Shown here: piece by piece, positions 38,945 to 48,630 of the stretch
How positions within the stretch are numbered: position 1 is the stretch's first letter
Layout of the letters: each line of letters opens with the position of its first letter
DNA from: DASZIT01 sp963770635
Lineage (GTDB): Bacteria > Actinomycetota > Acidimicrobiia > Acidimicrobiales > RAAP-2
NCBI GenBank assembly: GCA_963770635.1
Contig: CAVYQI010000006.1
Location: forward strand, 434,001 to 498,000
Direction of reading: 5' to 3'
Length of the DNA: 64,000 bases
Translations under genes and position numbers: made by a program
Notes under the pieces: generated by a model
Seen by the model: the letters and a program-made list of their open reading frames with translations, nothing else
Databases searched by the model: none
Told to the model about the DNA's origin: nothing

Positions 38945-41900
38945 TCAACCCGTCGGCACCGCCCCGACGATGTTGGTGACATGGACACCGAGGCCGGGCA
39001 GTGAGCCGAGGAAGGTGGCATCGCCGAAGGCGAACATCCCGCCGTCCCCGCCGATGAGCAGGTAGCCCTTCCCGTCGGCGCTCGGCACCATCGAGACGAT
39101 GTTGGCGACATGGACCCCGAGGGCGGGAAGTGACCCGAAGAAGCCGGCGTCACCGAAGCCGAAGACCCCGCCGTCGGGGCCGGTGAGCCAGTAGCCCCCG
39201 CCGTCGGGGGTGGCGGCGATGGCGGTGACCCCTCCGGTGGCACTTCCGAAGTTGGTGGCGTCCCCGAAGGCGTAGACGTGGCCGTCGGACCCGACCACCC
39301 AGTAGCCCTTGTCGGTGGGGGTGGCGGCGATGCCGACGATGTTCCCCACCACCGTGCCCATCCCGGGCAGGGATCCCTCATAGAGGGCGTCACCGAAGGC
39401 GAACACCCCGCCGTCTTTGCCCACCAGGAAGTAGCCCTGGTCATCCTGGGTGGGGACGATGCCCACGATGTCGCCCAGGTGGACCCCGATGCCGGGCAGC
39501 GATCCCTCGAAGGGGGCGTCGCCGAAGGCGAACACCCCGCCGTCGGATCCGACCAGGAAGTAGCCCAGGTCGTCAGAGGTAGTGACCAGGCCGACGATGT
39601 TGGCGACGTGGACCCCGAGGCCGGGGAGGGAGCCGAAGAACCCGCCGGGGTTCCCGAAGACGAAGACCCCACCATCGGATCCGACCAGGTCATAGCCCCC
39701 CGGCGTGGTCGGCGGGGGTGGCGGCTCGGGTGGTGTTGGTGTGGGGTCGGGGTCGGGGTCGGCGGGGTGACCTTGTTCACCGTAAGGGTCACCGAGTTGG
39801 TCGAAGCGGAGTTGGCAAAGTTGTTGTCGCCGGTGACGAAGTTGGCGGTAATCACGTAGGTCCCGGCCGGGAGCGTCGCCGAGGTCTGACAGCTCGAAGT
39901 CGTGCCTGACAGCGTGAAGGAGCACAAGACCAGGGATCCGGAGATGAAGGTGACCGATCCGGTCGCGGCGGGGGGCAGGCCGGGATCGCCCAACGTGGCG
40001 GTTTGACCAGCGGTGATCGTGGCCGACGTCGATCCGTTGACGGTGATGGTGAAGCTGGTGGGTGTCGGGGTGGTACCGCCGCCACCGCCGCCACCACCAC
40101 CGCCGGAGCCGACGCTGATCGGACCCGTACGTCCCGGTGATACCGGCGGTCACCGTGTCGGTCGGCCGTCAGGGTCTGACTGCCGGCGGAAGCCTGAGCG
40201 TGGCCGAGAACGTCCCCACCCCGTTGGTCAAGGTGGCGTCGGCAGGAAGGGTGGCCGCACCATCACTGGAGGTGAAATGCACGATGCCGGTGTAACCGGT
40301 GGCGGTGTTGCCGAAGGCGTCCGAGGCGGTGACGGTGAAGCTGAACGCCGTCCCGGCGATGACGCTGGTCGGGGCGCTGACCATGAAGTGGGTGGCCGCG
40401 GCGGCGCTCACCGCCACCGTGTTCGAGGTGCCGGTGATCGAGGAGGTCACCGTGTCGGTGGCGGTGATGGTCTGGTTGCCGGCGGTCTTGAGGGTGGCGC
40501 CGGAGGTGAAGGTGTGGACGCCGCCGTCCCCGGCCACGAAGGTGTAGTCGGTCGGCAGAGTGGCGATCCCGTCAGAGCTGGTGAAGTGCACGGTGCCGGT
40601 GTAGCCAGTGACGATGTTGCCGAAGGCGTCCTGGGCGGTGACCGTGAAGCTGAACGGCGTCCCCGCGGTCGCCGTAGCCGGGGCGCTGACGCTCAGTTGG
40701 GTGGCGGCTCCGGCGGTGATGTTGAAGGCGTTGGTCGTCGCCGCGGTCAGTACCGGGCTGCTGGTGGCGCCCAGGGTGTAGCCGGTCCCGGCCTTATTGA
40801 TCGAGCAGCTGAAGCTGGCCATCCCGTTGATGGCGGTGACCGTGGGGCTGGTGCAGGTGAGGGTGCCCGACGCCGGGTTGGTGCCGATGGCCAGGGTGAC
40901 CGCCGTCGAGTTGTCGGTGGTCACGACGTTCCCACTGGAGTCCTCGATTGATATCCCGACGGCGAAGGATGCACCGGCCACCGAGGAGCCGGGCGGCTGG
41001 GTGGTGACGACCAGATGGCTGGCGGGGCCGGGAGTGATGTTGAAGGCGTTGGTCGTCGCCCCGGCGAGTGCCCCGCTGCTGGCGCTCAGGGTGTAGCCGG
41101 TCCCGACCTTGTTGATCGAGCAGCTGAAGCTGGCCACCCCGTTATTGACGGTGACCGTGGAGCCGGGGGTGCAGCTGAGGGTGCCCGACGACGGGTTGGT
41201 GCCGATGGCCAGGGTCACCAAATCGGTGTTGTCGCTGGTGACGACGTTGCCAAACGAGTCCTCGATTGATACCCCGACGGCGAAAGACGCCCCGGCGGCC
41301 GAGGAGGTGGGGGGCTGGGTAGTGACCACCAGCTTGGAAGCCGCGGCGGGGCTGACTGTCACCGTGTTCGACATCCCGGTGATCGACGAGGTCACCGTGT
41401 CGGTGGCGGTGAGGGTCTGGGTGCCGGCGGTAGTCCAGGGTGGCCGATGAAGCTGTGCCCCACCCCGTTGGCCACGAAGGTGTGCGTCGGCGGGAAGGGT
41501 GGCAGCCCCGTCGGTACTGGTGAAGTGCACGGTGCCGGTGTAGCCGGTGGCGGTGTTGCCGAAGGCGTCCTGGGCGGTGACGGTGAAGCTGAACGGCGTC
41601 CCGGCGGTGGCGGTCGCCGGGGCGCTGACGCTGAAGTGGGTGGCGGCTCCGGGGCCGACGGCGATCGTGTTCGATGGTCCCGGTGATACGCAGCGGTAAC
41701 CGTGTCGGTGGCGGTGATGGTCTGGTTGCCGGCGGTGACCAGCGTGGCGGAGAACGTGCCCGTCCCACTGGTCAAGGTGGCGTCGGCGGGGAGGACGACT
41801 CCGACTCCGACATCACTGGAGGTGAAGTGCACAGTGCCGCTGTAACCGGTGGCGGTGTTGTTGAAGGCGTCCTGGGCGGTGACCGTGAAGCTGAACGCCG

Positions 41901-43772
41901 TCCCGGCGGTGGCGGTTGACGGGGCGCTGACCACGAAGTGGGTGGCCGGTGCCGGGTTCACGGTCAAGGTGAAGGACTGGGTGGCGTCCGGGGAGATGCC
42001 GTTGGAAGCGGTGATGGTGAACAGGTAGGTGCCGGCCGTACCGGCGCCCGGGGTGCCGCCCAGGGTGGCCGTGCCGTTACCGTTGTCGGTGAAGGTCACC
42101 CCGCTGGGTAGGGTTCCAGATTCCGAGAGGGTCGGAGCCGGATAGCTGGTGGCCGAGGTGGTGACGGTGAAGGTGCCGGCGGTGCCGGACGTGAAAGTGG
42201 TGCTGTTGGCGCTGGTGATGGTCGGGGATTGATCGACGCCCTGGGCGGCCTGCGCTTCGACGCCATCGACGGTGGCGGTGATCCCGGCCGGGGTGTAGAG
42301 GCCGCCGGGACCGGCGGTCATGACATCGGTGGCCTGCCCGCCGGTGGTGACGCCACTGGTTCCCCCGAGGTAGCTGCCGGCGGTCCCACCGAAGATGACC
42401 GGGGTGCCGTCGGGGATGAAGTGTGCGTTGTAGAGCGTGTCGGTCTGGTCGTGGGTGAGGTCGGCGGTCACGGTGGTGGTGTTGCCGGTCAGCACCGGGT
42501 TGGCCGAGGACGAGACCCGGAGCTGGAGGTACTTGGAGACCGTGACCCCCAAGAGATCGGCAGCCGACGGCCCGGTATTCGACGACCACCAGTTGTCCCC
42601 GGCCGAGACCACCGGCGAGTTGGAGGCGTCGGCGGACAGGGTCTCGCCGGTGGCGGCTGCGGCGGTGTTGCGCGTTGAAGCGGTTCCCGGCCAGGTTCGC
42701 GGTGCCGCTCACGATGTTGATGGCTCCGCCCTCCCCGTTGGAGGTGACCGAGTTGCTCAGGAAGTTGTTGCTGTAGGCATCGAGGGTACTGCTCTGATCG
42801 AGGATGGCCCCCCCGCCGTCGGCGACTCCGCCTCCGCCGGTGGCCTGATTCCCGGAGAAGTTGTTGCCGGAAACCGTGATCGTGCTTGAGGCGTTGAGGT
42901 TGGCGTTCGCATAGATGGCCCCTCCACCGCCCAGCAAGTTGGCCACGGTGTTGTTTGTGAAGCTCGAGCCGGTCACCGTGGCGGTGATGGCAGAGCCGTC
43001 GATGTCGCCGATGTAGAGGCCGCCCCCGCCGTCGGAGTTGCCGGCCCCGGAGGCGCTGTTGTTGGTAAAGGTACAGTTGGTGATGGTGAAGGTCTGGCCG
43101 TAACCGATGGAAACACCGGCGCCGACCTGTGTGCCGCCGTTAACGGGGTCGAGGTCAGTGTTGTTGCTGATGGTGTCGCTCGTGAAGCTGTAGTTGTCGC
43201 TAGTCCCTCCGGCCAGCACCCCGGCCCCGCCAGCGGTCTGGAGCCCGCCGGCGGCGGAATCGACTTCGCCGCCGGAGATGGTGAGATTGTTGAGGTCGAA
43301 GGACTGGGTGCCGATACCGCTGTTGTCGAGACTGAAGACCCCAAAACAGTTGCTCGGGGTGGTCGGGCAACCCGACTGGACCGCGGTGACAGTCGAGCCG
43401 TTTCCGTTGATGGTGTACGACCCGCCGGCCGTCGGTCAGGTTCCCGAAGTCGAGGGTACCGAGCGACTGAGAGAGGTCGTAGGTGAGCCCGGGGGTGGCG
43501 AAGTCGATGGTGCCCCCGCCGTTGTTGTCGGCGGCCTCCACCGCGGCCCGGAGGCTGCAGCCGTTGAGGCTCACGCAGCTGGTGTCGGCCGGGTTGGTCA
43601 GATTCTCGTCGATGGTGGTGGTGACGGTGATCCCCGCGGCGCCGGCCGGGCTGACCCCGATGCCCGTCACCACGCTGCCGACGACGAGGCTGAGGCCAAA
43701 GATGGCACCTGCCGTCGCGCGTCCCGCTCGCCGCCAGCCCTGCCGGGTCGCAACCCTATTCACCGCCATCAC
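38945..43772 (-). CDS. Giant secreted CSLREA/beta-helix/Ig/propeller-repeat protein B, several frameshifts
   Basis: About 1,600 aa. Signal peptide to PAGAA; a CSLREA-type entry (CVSLNGCSLRAAVEAAD); a right-handed beta-helix at about 42680-43400 (TFTITNCTFTNNSASGAG, STITVSGNNFSGNQATGGGG); a linker ending DNWWSSNTGP; a putative-Ig (He_PIG-like) domain at about 41950-42240; four to five Ig-like repeats with TGYTGTVHFTSSDG and TAGNQTITATDTVTSSITG; and a C-terminal set of six to seven GYFLVGSDGGVFAFGDA-type repeats ending NIVGAVPTG. Frame changes near 43430, 42680, 41690, 41450, 40170 and 39760 separate the parts. Start GTG 43772 or ATG 43769. Expected to be a wall- or matrix-associated adhesin. 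Same module order as protein A at 26184. Confidence 0.68.
40190..41960 (-). repeat. Long Ig-like coding repeats
   Basis: Roughly 250-270-bp units in protein B are highly alike at the DNA level, for example the stretches reading TATAGTPFSFTVTAQDAFGN and GASFAVGVSIEDSFGN. Two sub-types alternate. Recombination between units could explain some of the frame disorder in assembly. Confidence 0.6.
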
Positions 43773-43887
43773 TCCCCGTTTTCGTCATGGAACGTCCTTT
43801 TCGCGTTGATGCCATCACCACTATGCGCCGTGTTGTATTCATGGAAATGTCCGCCGAATTCCCTAGCGCAACTCCATTGCCGAGGTG

Positions 43888-44415
43888 TCACGACCGGGTC
43901 GGGTAGACACCCACCAGGGCGATGATGAACGTGAAGACCAGGTACGGGGGCATGTTGTTGTGGGGCTGGTTGCCGCCGGTAGGTGTGAGAGTGGTCCCGC
44001 TCACTGGCGAGGTCCCCGCCGTCGACGCGTAGAGCTTGGTGGCGAGCTTCTGCTTCTTGGCCTCGGCGAACACGGTATTGCCCGGGGTGGACTGGTCGCC
44101 GGCGTTGCTCGAGCCCTGGAGCCCGTGGGTATGGGAGGCGATCTGGCTGGTGAGAACGGTGACCCCGGTTTCCCCACCGGTGTCGCCCAGGTCCCGGAGA
44201 CTCAACCCCGGGCCCTGGCCAAAGTTCATCGGGGCCATCCCCTGGAGGTTGGGCAGACCGAAGTTCGAGATGCCGTCGCCGCCGTAGGAGGTGCCGAGGA
44301 GGGAGAAGAGGGCGGTGTTCTGGGAGATCGACAGGAGTTGGCCGTCGCAGAATGCCCACCCCACCGGAGCGAAATTGCCGGCGAAGATGCGGATCTCGGC
44401 GACGAAGGGGTTCAT
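43888..44415 (-). CDS. Phage Tail-Collar-domain protein 1 (microcystin-dependent-protein-like)
   Basis: 175 aa. N-terminus FVAEIRIFAGNFAPVGWAFCDGQ with LLSISQNTALFSLLGTSYGG and FGLPNLQGMAP is the Tail Collar fold of short tail fibres. A central HTHG (histidine cluster) and C-terminal NQPHNNMPPYLVFTFIIA then GVYPTRS complete the family. No signal peptide. It is the last gene of a right-to-left seven-gene operon, 25 bp after its paralogue. No phage capsid, portal or lysis genes are near, so it is probably a domesticated surface-fibre type protein. Confidence 0.85.
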   Translation of the reverse strand: MNPFVAEIRIFAGNFAPVGWAFCDGQLLSISQNTALFSLLGTSYGGDGISNFGLPNLQGMAPMNFGQGPGLSLRDLGDTGGETGVTVLTSQIASHTHGLQGSSNAGDQSTPGNTVFAEAKKQKLATKLYASTAGTSPVSGTTLTPTGGNQPHNNMPPYLVFTFIIALVGVYPTRS

Positions 44416-44440
44416 GGCTGCGTGGTTCCTATCGTCCGGC

Positions 44441-44944
44441 TTAGCTGCGACTCGGGTAGATGCCCTGGAGGGCGATGACGAAGGTGAGAGCCAGGAACGG
44501 GGACCGGTTCTCGTGGGGCTGACCGCCACCGTCGTTGAGGACGGCGGCGGGACTGAGGGTGGTGTTGGCGGCGCCCGCCGCGACATAGTCGGCATTGCCA
44601 CTGTCGGTCAGGAAGGCACCCACCGGGCTGGTGCTGTCGGCGGCATTGCTGCTGCCGGTGACACCATGGGCGTGGCCGGGCGTCTCCGCGACCGAGAGGG
44701 TGTGGGACTCTTCTCCGCCAAATTGTCCCAAGGTAAAGCTGTTGCCGAAGTGCAGCGGGACCCGTCCCTGCAGGTTGGGTAGGCCGAAGTTGGTGTTGCC
44801 GTCACCGCCATAGTTGGTGCCGAGGAGGGAGAAGAGGGCCTGGTTCTGGTTGATGGGCAAAAGCTGGCCGTTACACGTTGCCCACCCCTTTGGGGCGAAG
44901 TTGAACGACGCCATCATGATCTGGCCCAGAAACGGTGACGTCAT
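44441..44944 (-). CDS. Phage Tail-Collar-domain protein 2
   Basis: 167 aa paralogue of the flanking genes: FLGQIMMASFNFAPKGWATCNGQ, LLPINQNQALFSLLGTNYGG, FGLPNLQGRVPLHFG, histidine cluster GHAHG and ending QPHENRSPFLALTFVIA with GIYPSRS. Intact, with ATG start. Its variable middle (VTGSSNAADSTSPVGAFLTD) differs from genes 1 and 3, as expected if the three have distinct binding tips or form a heterotrimer. Confidence 0.85.
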   Translation of the reverse strand: MTSPFLGQIMMASFNFAPKGWATCNGQLLPINQNQALFSLLGTNYGGDGNTNFGLPNLQGRVPLHFGNSFTLGQFGGEESHTLSVAETPGHAHGVTGSSNAADSTSPVGAFLTDSGNADYVAAGAANTTLSPAAVLNDGGGQPHENRSPFLALTFVIALQGIYPSRS

Positions 44945-44974
44945 CGGAATCCTTCTTTGCTCACGTCGTTCACC

Positions 44975-45482
44975 TCAGGTCTGGGTGGGGTAGACACCGA
45001 ACAGCGAAATGATGAAGCTCAGGGCTAGGAAGGGCAGCATATTGTCATGCGGCTGGTTGTTGCCGGCGGGTTGGACTGCGGCTCCCATCGGCCCGGTCGG
45101 AGCCGCGTCGCTGTACTGGTTGGAGCCCCAGGCGGCCGGTACGTTGCCTATCGGGGAGGTCGAGGTGGCGGAAGTGGAACTGGCCGAGACGAAGTGGTTG
45201 TGGGCGGGGAGCTGGGTATTGGCGAGGGCCACCGTCTCCGCGCCGCGAGCCTGCCCCAGGACGTAGTCGGAGGTGCCGTTGTCGCCGGTATGGATGGGCA
45301 CCCGACCCTGGAGGTCGGGGAGAGCGAATGTCTCTATGCCGTCGCCGCCGTAGGTGGTCCCGATCAGGTTGTACAGCGTCTCGTACTCGGAGATCGGCAG
45401 CAGTTGGCCCTGGCAGAACATCCACCCCGCGGGCGAAGTTGCCGCCGAAGATCCGAATCTCCCCCACGTACGGTTGCCCCAC
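44975..45482 (-). CDS. Phage Tail-Collar-domain protein 3, one frameshift
   Basis: About 169 aa. MGQPYVGEIRIFGGNFA is followed by a break at about 45430 and continues in another frame as GWMFCQGQLLPISEYETLYNLIGTTYGG split over about 30 residues, FALPDLQGRVPIHTG, PAHNHF and a C-terminus DNMLPFLALSFIIS with GVYPTQT. The break sits in a short C/G run (CCGCGGG on the plus strand), again suggesting a homopolymer miscount. 16 bp separate it from the upstream DUF6916-like gene. Confidence 0.78.
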
Positions 45483-45498
45483 GGTCCGGTCCTTTCCG

Positions 45499-45808
45499 TC
45501 AGTCGCTCGGTGTCACCAGATGATTAAAGCAGGCCTCGTACTCCATCGCGCTCGCCGACCCGCCCGACGGGTACCAGAAACAGGTCCATCCCGCCCATGG
45601 CCTGGTGGTCGAGATGGTAGATCCTCTGGTCCAACGGGGCGGACCCGTCGGCTCGGAAGAACAGCGAATACTGCTCCTGACCCGGCGGGCTCGGGCCGGG
45701 TTCCAACCGGTCGAGGACCAGGGTCAGCGGCTTCGCCCCGTCGGTGACGGTGAATTCCGAGCCGATGTGGCCCTCGAACCGTTCTCGGCTGAAGGCCGGC
45801 CCGCTCAC
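45499..45808 (-). CDS. Small DUF6916-like protein, probable frameshift near the C-terminus
   Basis: About 102 aa. FSRERFEGHIGSEFTVTDG, LTLVLDRLEPGPSPPG, YSLFFRADGSAPLDQRIY and MGGMDLFLVPVG match the beta-rich DUF6916 domain as I remember it. The direct frame ends at 45524, but a one-base shift near 45550 gives AMEYEACFNHLVTPSD and a stop at 45499, fitting the domain end better and placing the stop 16 bp from the next gene. Its ATG overlaps the sulfotransferase stop (ATGA). No signal peptide. Role unknown; always beside Tail-Collar genes in this operon. Confidence 0.65.
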
Positions 45809-46797
45809 GGGGCTGTCACCGCATGTTGCTGGGCCCGGAGCTTGAGGACCCGTTCGAAGGCGGGCCGGACGGCGTCGGCGGCGGCCCGGAGCCCGTCGTC
45901 GGCGGCGGCCCGCTTGGTCTCGGAATCGGGTTCGAAGATCCGTTTCGGCATCTTGGCGTCAAAGCTGGCGGCGGCGACCATGACGGCCCGCTCGCCGTCG
46001 TCGGAGTCCACACCGAAGTGGGCCAGGATGCCGCCGAGAGCGTCGGGGAGCTCGCGGTAGTCGACGACCAGGCCGGCATCATCGAAGTGATGGGCAGCCG
46101 CCTCGAAGAGGCAGTCGAGCACCCGGGCGGCGTGGGCATCCGGGGGTGCGTTCGCCGCCGAGACGAGGTCGATGCCGAAGAGTTCGGGGGGGAGGGGCCC
46201 GACCGGGAACCGGGTTCCGAAGCTCCGGGACTGGGCCACCAGGATCTCCAGCGGGTCACGAACCAGCAACACCCAGGGCACCGCCGGAAAGGCCTGGCGG
46301 ATGAGGGGAAGGGTCAATAGGTGCCAGGGGTCGAACTTGACGAACAGCCGACGCTCGGAACCTTGGCTCCGACCCAAGGCGGAGACCACCGCCCGTATCC
46401 AGGCCAGTCGCCGGTCCTCGGAGACGATGGGGGCCCGGAAGCCGGTGCGAAGAACCTCGTCGACCGGCCCGGGCTCGGAGAGGACCCGATTGGCCGCCGA
46501 GGCCGCCAGCATCTGAGTGACCAGGGTGGAGCCGCAGCGCGAGACGTGAAAGATGAAGCCGGCCGGGGCCAGGCCCGGCTCGGTGACGGCCAGGGCTTCG
46601 AGCACCTCGACCGGGGTCTGTCGGCGGAAGAGGGCGGCGGCCGGGCGGGCCAGGACGCGATCGATGGTCTGATGGAAGAACGGATCGACGAAGCGGGTCG
46701 GGCCCGTCTCGCACCAGTCGACCAGGGTACGGTCGCCTTCCCGGTAGAGCCGGATCGGGGTCCAGCCCGCCAGGTCTGCCTCGGGGCCGGCCCTCAC
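45805..46797 (-). CDS. Sulfotransferase family protein
   Basis: 330 aa. The PAPS 5'-phosphosulfate loop is in FIFHVSRCGSTLVTQMLA (around residue 85-100) and the 3'-phosphate site in VLLVRDPLEILVAQSRSF (around 180-200). The N-terminus LAGWTPIRLYREGDRTLVDWCETG is an operon-specific extension. The C-terminus is helical. Would transfer sulfate from PAPS to a hydroxyl or amine; the clustered Tail-Collar proteins or their glycans are possible acceptors. The GTG start overlaps the stop of the GNAT gene (GTGA) and its stop overlaps the next ATG, so translation is coupled. Confidence 0.85.
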   Translation of the reverse strand: MRAGPEADLAGWTPIRLYREGDRTLVDWCETGPTRFVDPFFHQTIDRVLARPAAALFRRQTPVEVLEALAVTEPGLAPAGFIFHVSRCGSTLVTQMLAASAANRVLSEPGPVDEVLRTGFRAPIVSEDRRLAWIRAVVSALGRSQGSERRLFVKFDPWHLLTLPLIRQAFPAVPWVLLVRDPLEILVAQSRSFGTRFPVGPLPPELFGIDLVSAANAPPDAHAARVLDCLFEAAAHHFDDAGLVVDYRELPDALGGILAHFGVDSDDGERAVMVAAASFDAKMPKRIFEPDSETKRAAADDGLRAAADAVRPAFERVLKLRAQQHAVTAP

Positions 46798-47544
46798 CCG
46801 ATCCCCCGCTCGATCCAGGCTCGCCGCCGGGTCCGGAGCGTCGCCTGCACATCGTCAACGCCGAACGCGAGGCCGAGGGGCAGACCCAGTGACACCGCCA
46901 TGGACGCCAGCGAGCCGTCGTCGATCCGCGGGGGCCAGCCGGGCTCGCAAGTCGTCGTCGCCCAGGGTGAGCTCGTAGAAACGCTGCCAGGCTTCGGGTC
47001 CGACGGCATCGGCCTGCCAGACCATCTCCTGGTGGAGCGTCCCGTCGGCCCGGAGGCGGAACCCGAGGCGGTCATAGAGCCGACGGGCCGGATTGGCCGG
47101 TTCGACCATCAGGACGACCGGCAATCCGGCGTACGCCGCCCGCGTCTGCACCCACTGCAACAGGAGAGTGCCGAGACCCTGGCCGCAGGCCTCGGGCGCC
47201 ATGGCGATGTCGAGGATCTCGGAGGCGGTGGTCCCGACCGCGACCAGGAGCCGTCCGACGGGTCGGCCGCCCCATTCGACGACGTCGAAGGTGGCGGATG
47301 GGTAGGCCCGGCGGTAGTGGGTGTCCTGGAGATCGAATTGCGAGTCGCAGAAGGCCCGCCGCTGCTCATCGGTCCAGGGGACCGGCTCGAGCTCTTTGGC
47401 CCGGGTGGAGGCGTAGACGTCGCGGAGAAACGGCTCGTCAGCGGGAGTACTCGGTCGGAGGGTTACTTCGGCGGGCGGATCCCCAACCACCCCCACTCGG
47501 ATCGCACCTTCGGCCTCACCTTCCACCCTGACGTCCGCCCGCAA
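46794..47544 (-). CDS. GNAT acetyltransferase with Nif11-like C-terminal segment, one frameshift
   Basis: About 250 aa. The GNAT core has VTLRPSTPADEPFLRDVYAS, the central strand EILDIAMAPEACGQGLGTLLLQ (acetyl-CoA binding G-Q-G-L-G) and NPARRLYDRLGFRL. After YELTLGDDDLRARLAP the frame is lost in five G/C at 46930-46934; four would continue RIDDGSLASMAVSLGLPLGL and DDVQATLRTRRRAWIERGIG, a short helical domain resembling Nif11-like segments. The restored stop overlaps the sulfotransferase GTG by 4 bp, which strongly supports this reading. Substrate of the acetyl transfer unknown; protein or small amine possible. Confidence 0.75.
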
Positions 47545-47564
47545 TGATCCTCCCGTCTCGCCGG

Positions 47565-48018
47565 TCAGACGCTGACGATGATGGACTGGTACTGAGGTTG
47601 CGCACCCGGTCCGGCCACGGGAACCATGAACAGGTCAAATGCACCCAGGCTCTTCGACGAGACGGAGTAGGTCCCCTGCGGGAAGGACGCTCGAGGCGGG
47701 TCCGGAAAAGATGAGCGAGAACTGCTCCCCGGTCGTCTTCATCCCTCCGGCAGTGGCGTTGCGAGGCAACCCCGCCATGGTGAGCTGGGTCACCGACACG
47801 AGCCTGGTTGTGGTCCGGACCGAGCCGGACACCACGCCGAACGGCGTTCCGATCAGCCTCTCGAAGTCCTTCAGATGGGGGTACGGCAACTTCGGGCCGG
47901 CGGACACCCGATCCGTCGCCGCCGAGGCCGAACCGCTGAGCCCGCCCGTTGCCGCGGCCACCGCGGCCATGGCGGCACCGCCCAGAACTGCTCGTCGGCT
48001 GACCGTCGTCTTGTCCAT
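47565..48018 (-). CDS. Tat-exported DUF6916-like protein, one frameshift
   Basis: About 150 aa. The N-terminus VSRRAVLGGAAMAAVAAATG has a twin-arginine motif (SRRAVLG) and a cleavable hydrophobic region ending SASAA, so it is exported folded. The mature part (FERLIGTPFGVVSGS, QFSLIFSGPASSVLPAG) resembles the small DUF6916-like protein later in the operon. A run of four C on the plus strand at 47673-47676 shifts the frame; three restore TYSVSSKSLGAFDLFMVPVA and PQYQSIIVSV with a stop at 47565. First gene of the operon; 20 bp to the GNAT gene. Confidence 0.75.
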
Positions 48019-48335
48019 CGGGGCCTCGTTCCGTTCCCAGGTCTTGCCTGTCTAGTCGGGCTGAAACTGCTGGAGCTTTCGGGTGATTCGATGACCGATG
48101 ATCCGACATGGTAGCGCTGATCGAACGTGGTCCAAGGCCCGTCGGCGCTACGCCCGGAGGGAGCCTCACCGACCTTCGGCTACAAGGTCAGAGCTCGGCT
48201 ATACGGACTCGGAAGTGACGTCAACGCGGCTCGGTGACCGGGTCCCATCCACCTACTGAACGAAGGGCCGATGCCCCAAGACGGGATGGACGGAATCGAT
48301 GATTTCGCATCGAGGAAATGCACCACGTCCTTTCT
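48019..48335. other. Intergenic region between the Tail-Collar operon and the sulfotransferase-like remnant
   Basis: 317 bp between divergent units. It should carry the promoter of the seven-gene operon; no clear box or palindrome was identified. The last 40 bp resemble the sequence in front of the intact copy at 49381. Confidence 0.5.
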
Positions 48336-48600
48336 ATGTCGGCCGCTGACCCAGCGCCGCTGAGCGACAGCCCCCCGATGCCACTGGTGGCGTTCGCCGG
48401 CGCCGGGATCGGTGGGCGACATGATCGCCGAGGCGCTGGCGGCGATGGGCTCCCACCTTGCCGACGGGGCCCCGCCGGGTGGACGATACGGGGTGCCCGA
48501 ATAGCCGAGTTCGACCCCGCGTATTCCGGGCGGCTGATGACGAACTCCTGGCGCTGATGGAAGGGACCTGGTGGGCGCCTCCCGATAAGGATCGCGTTCG
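48336..48600 (+). pseudogene. Truncated copy of the sulfotransferase-like gene at 49381
   Basis: Starts MSAADPAPLSDSPP (compare MSTADPTPPSDVP in the intact copy), continues through a frame-shifted P-loop region (DMIAEALAAMG) and ends at ADDELLALMEGTWWAPP, equivalent to residue about 85 of the intact protein. The rest is missing; a VapBC pair begins 31 bp further on. Two frame changes are needed even within this fragment. Confidence 0.7.
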
Positions 48601-48603
48601 ATG

Positions 48604-48618
48604 GTCCCATATTGGGAC
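48604..48618 (+). promoter_or_regulatory. Palindromic operator of the FitA-like antitoxin
   Basis: GTCCCA-TAT-TGGGAC is a perfect 6-bp-arm palindrome immediately upstream of the TATTCT -10 box (48619-48624) that lies 6 nt before ATG 48631. A further half site (TGGTCCCA) overlaps the start codon. Position fits toxin-antitoxin autorepression. Confidence 0.65.
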
Positions 48619-48630
48619 TATTCTGGTCCC

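Noticed and set aside
43888..45482. Tail-Collar genes as evidence for a prophage
   Set aside because: No other structural, packaging, integrase or lysis gene is present, and the partners are modification enzymes.
45524..45550. Natural stop of the small DUF6916-like protein at 45524
   Set aside because: The shifted frame gives a better domain end and a normal operon spacing to the next gene, so the stop at 45499 is preferred, with moderate certainty.
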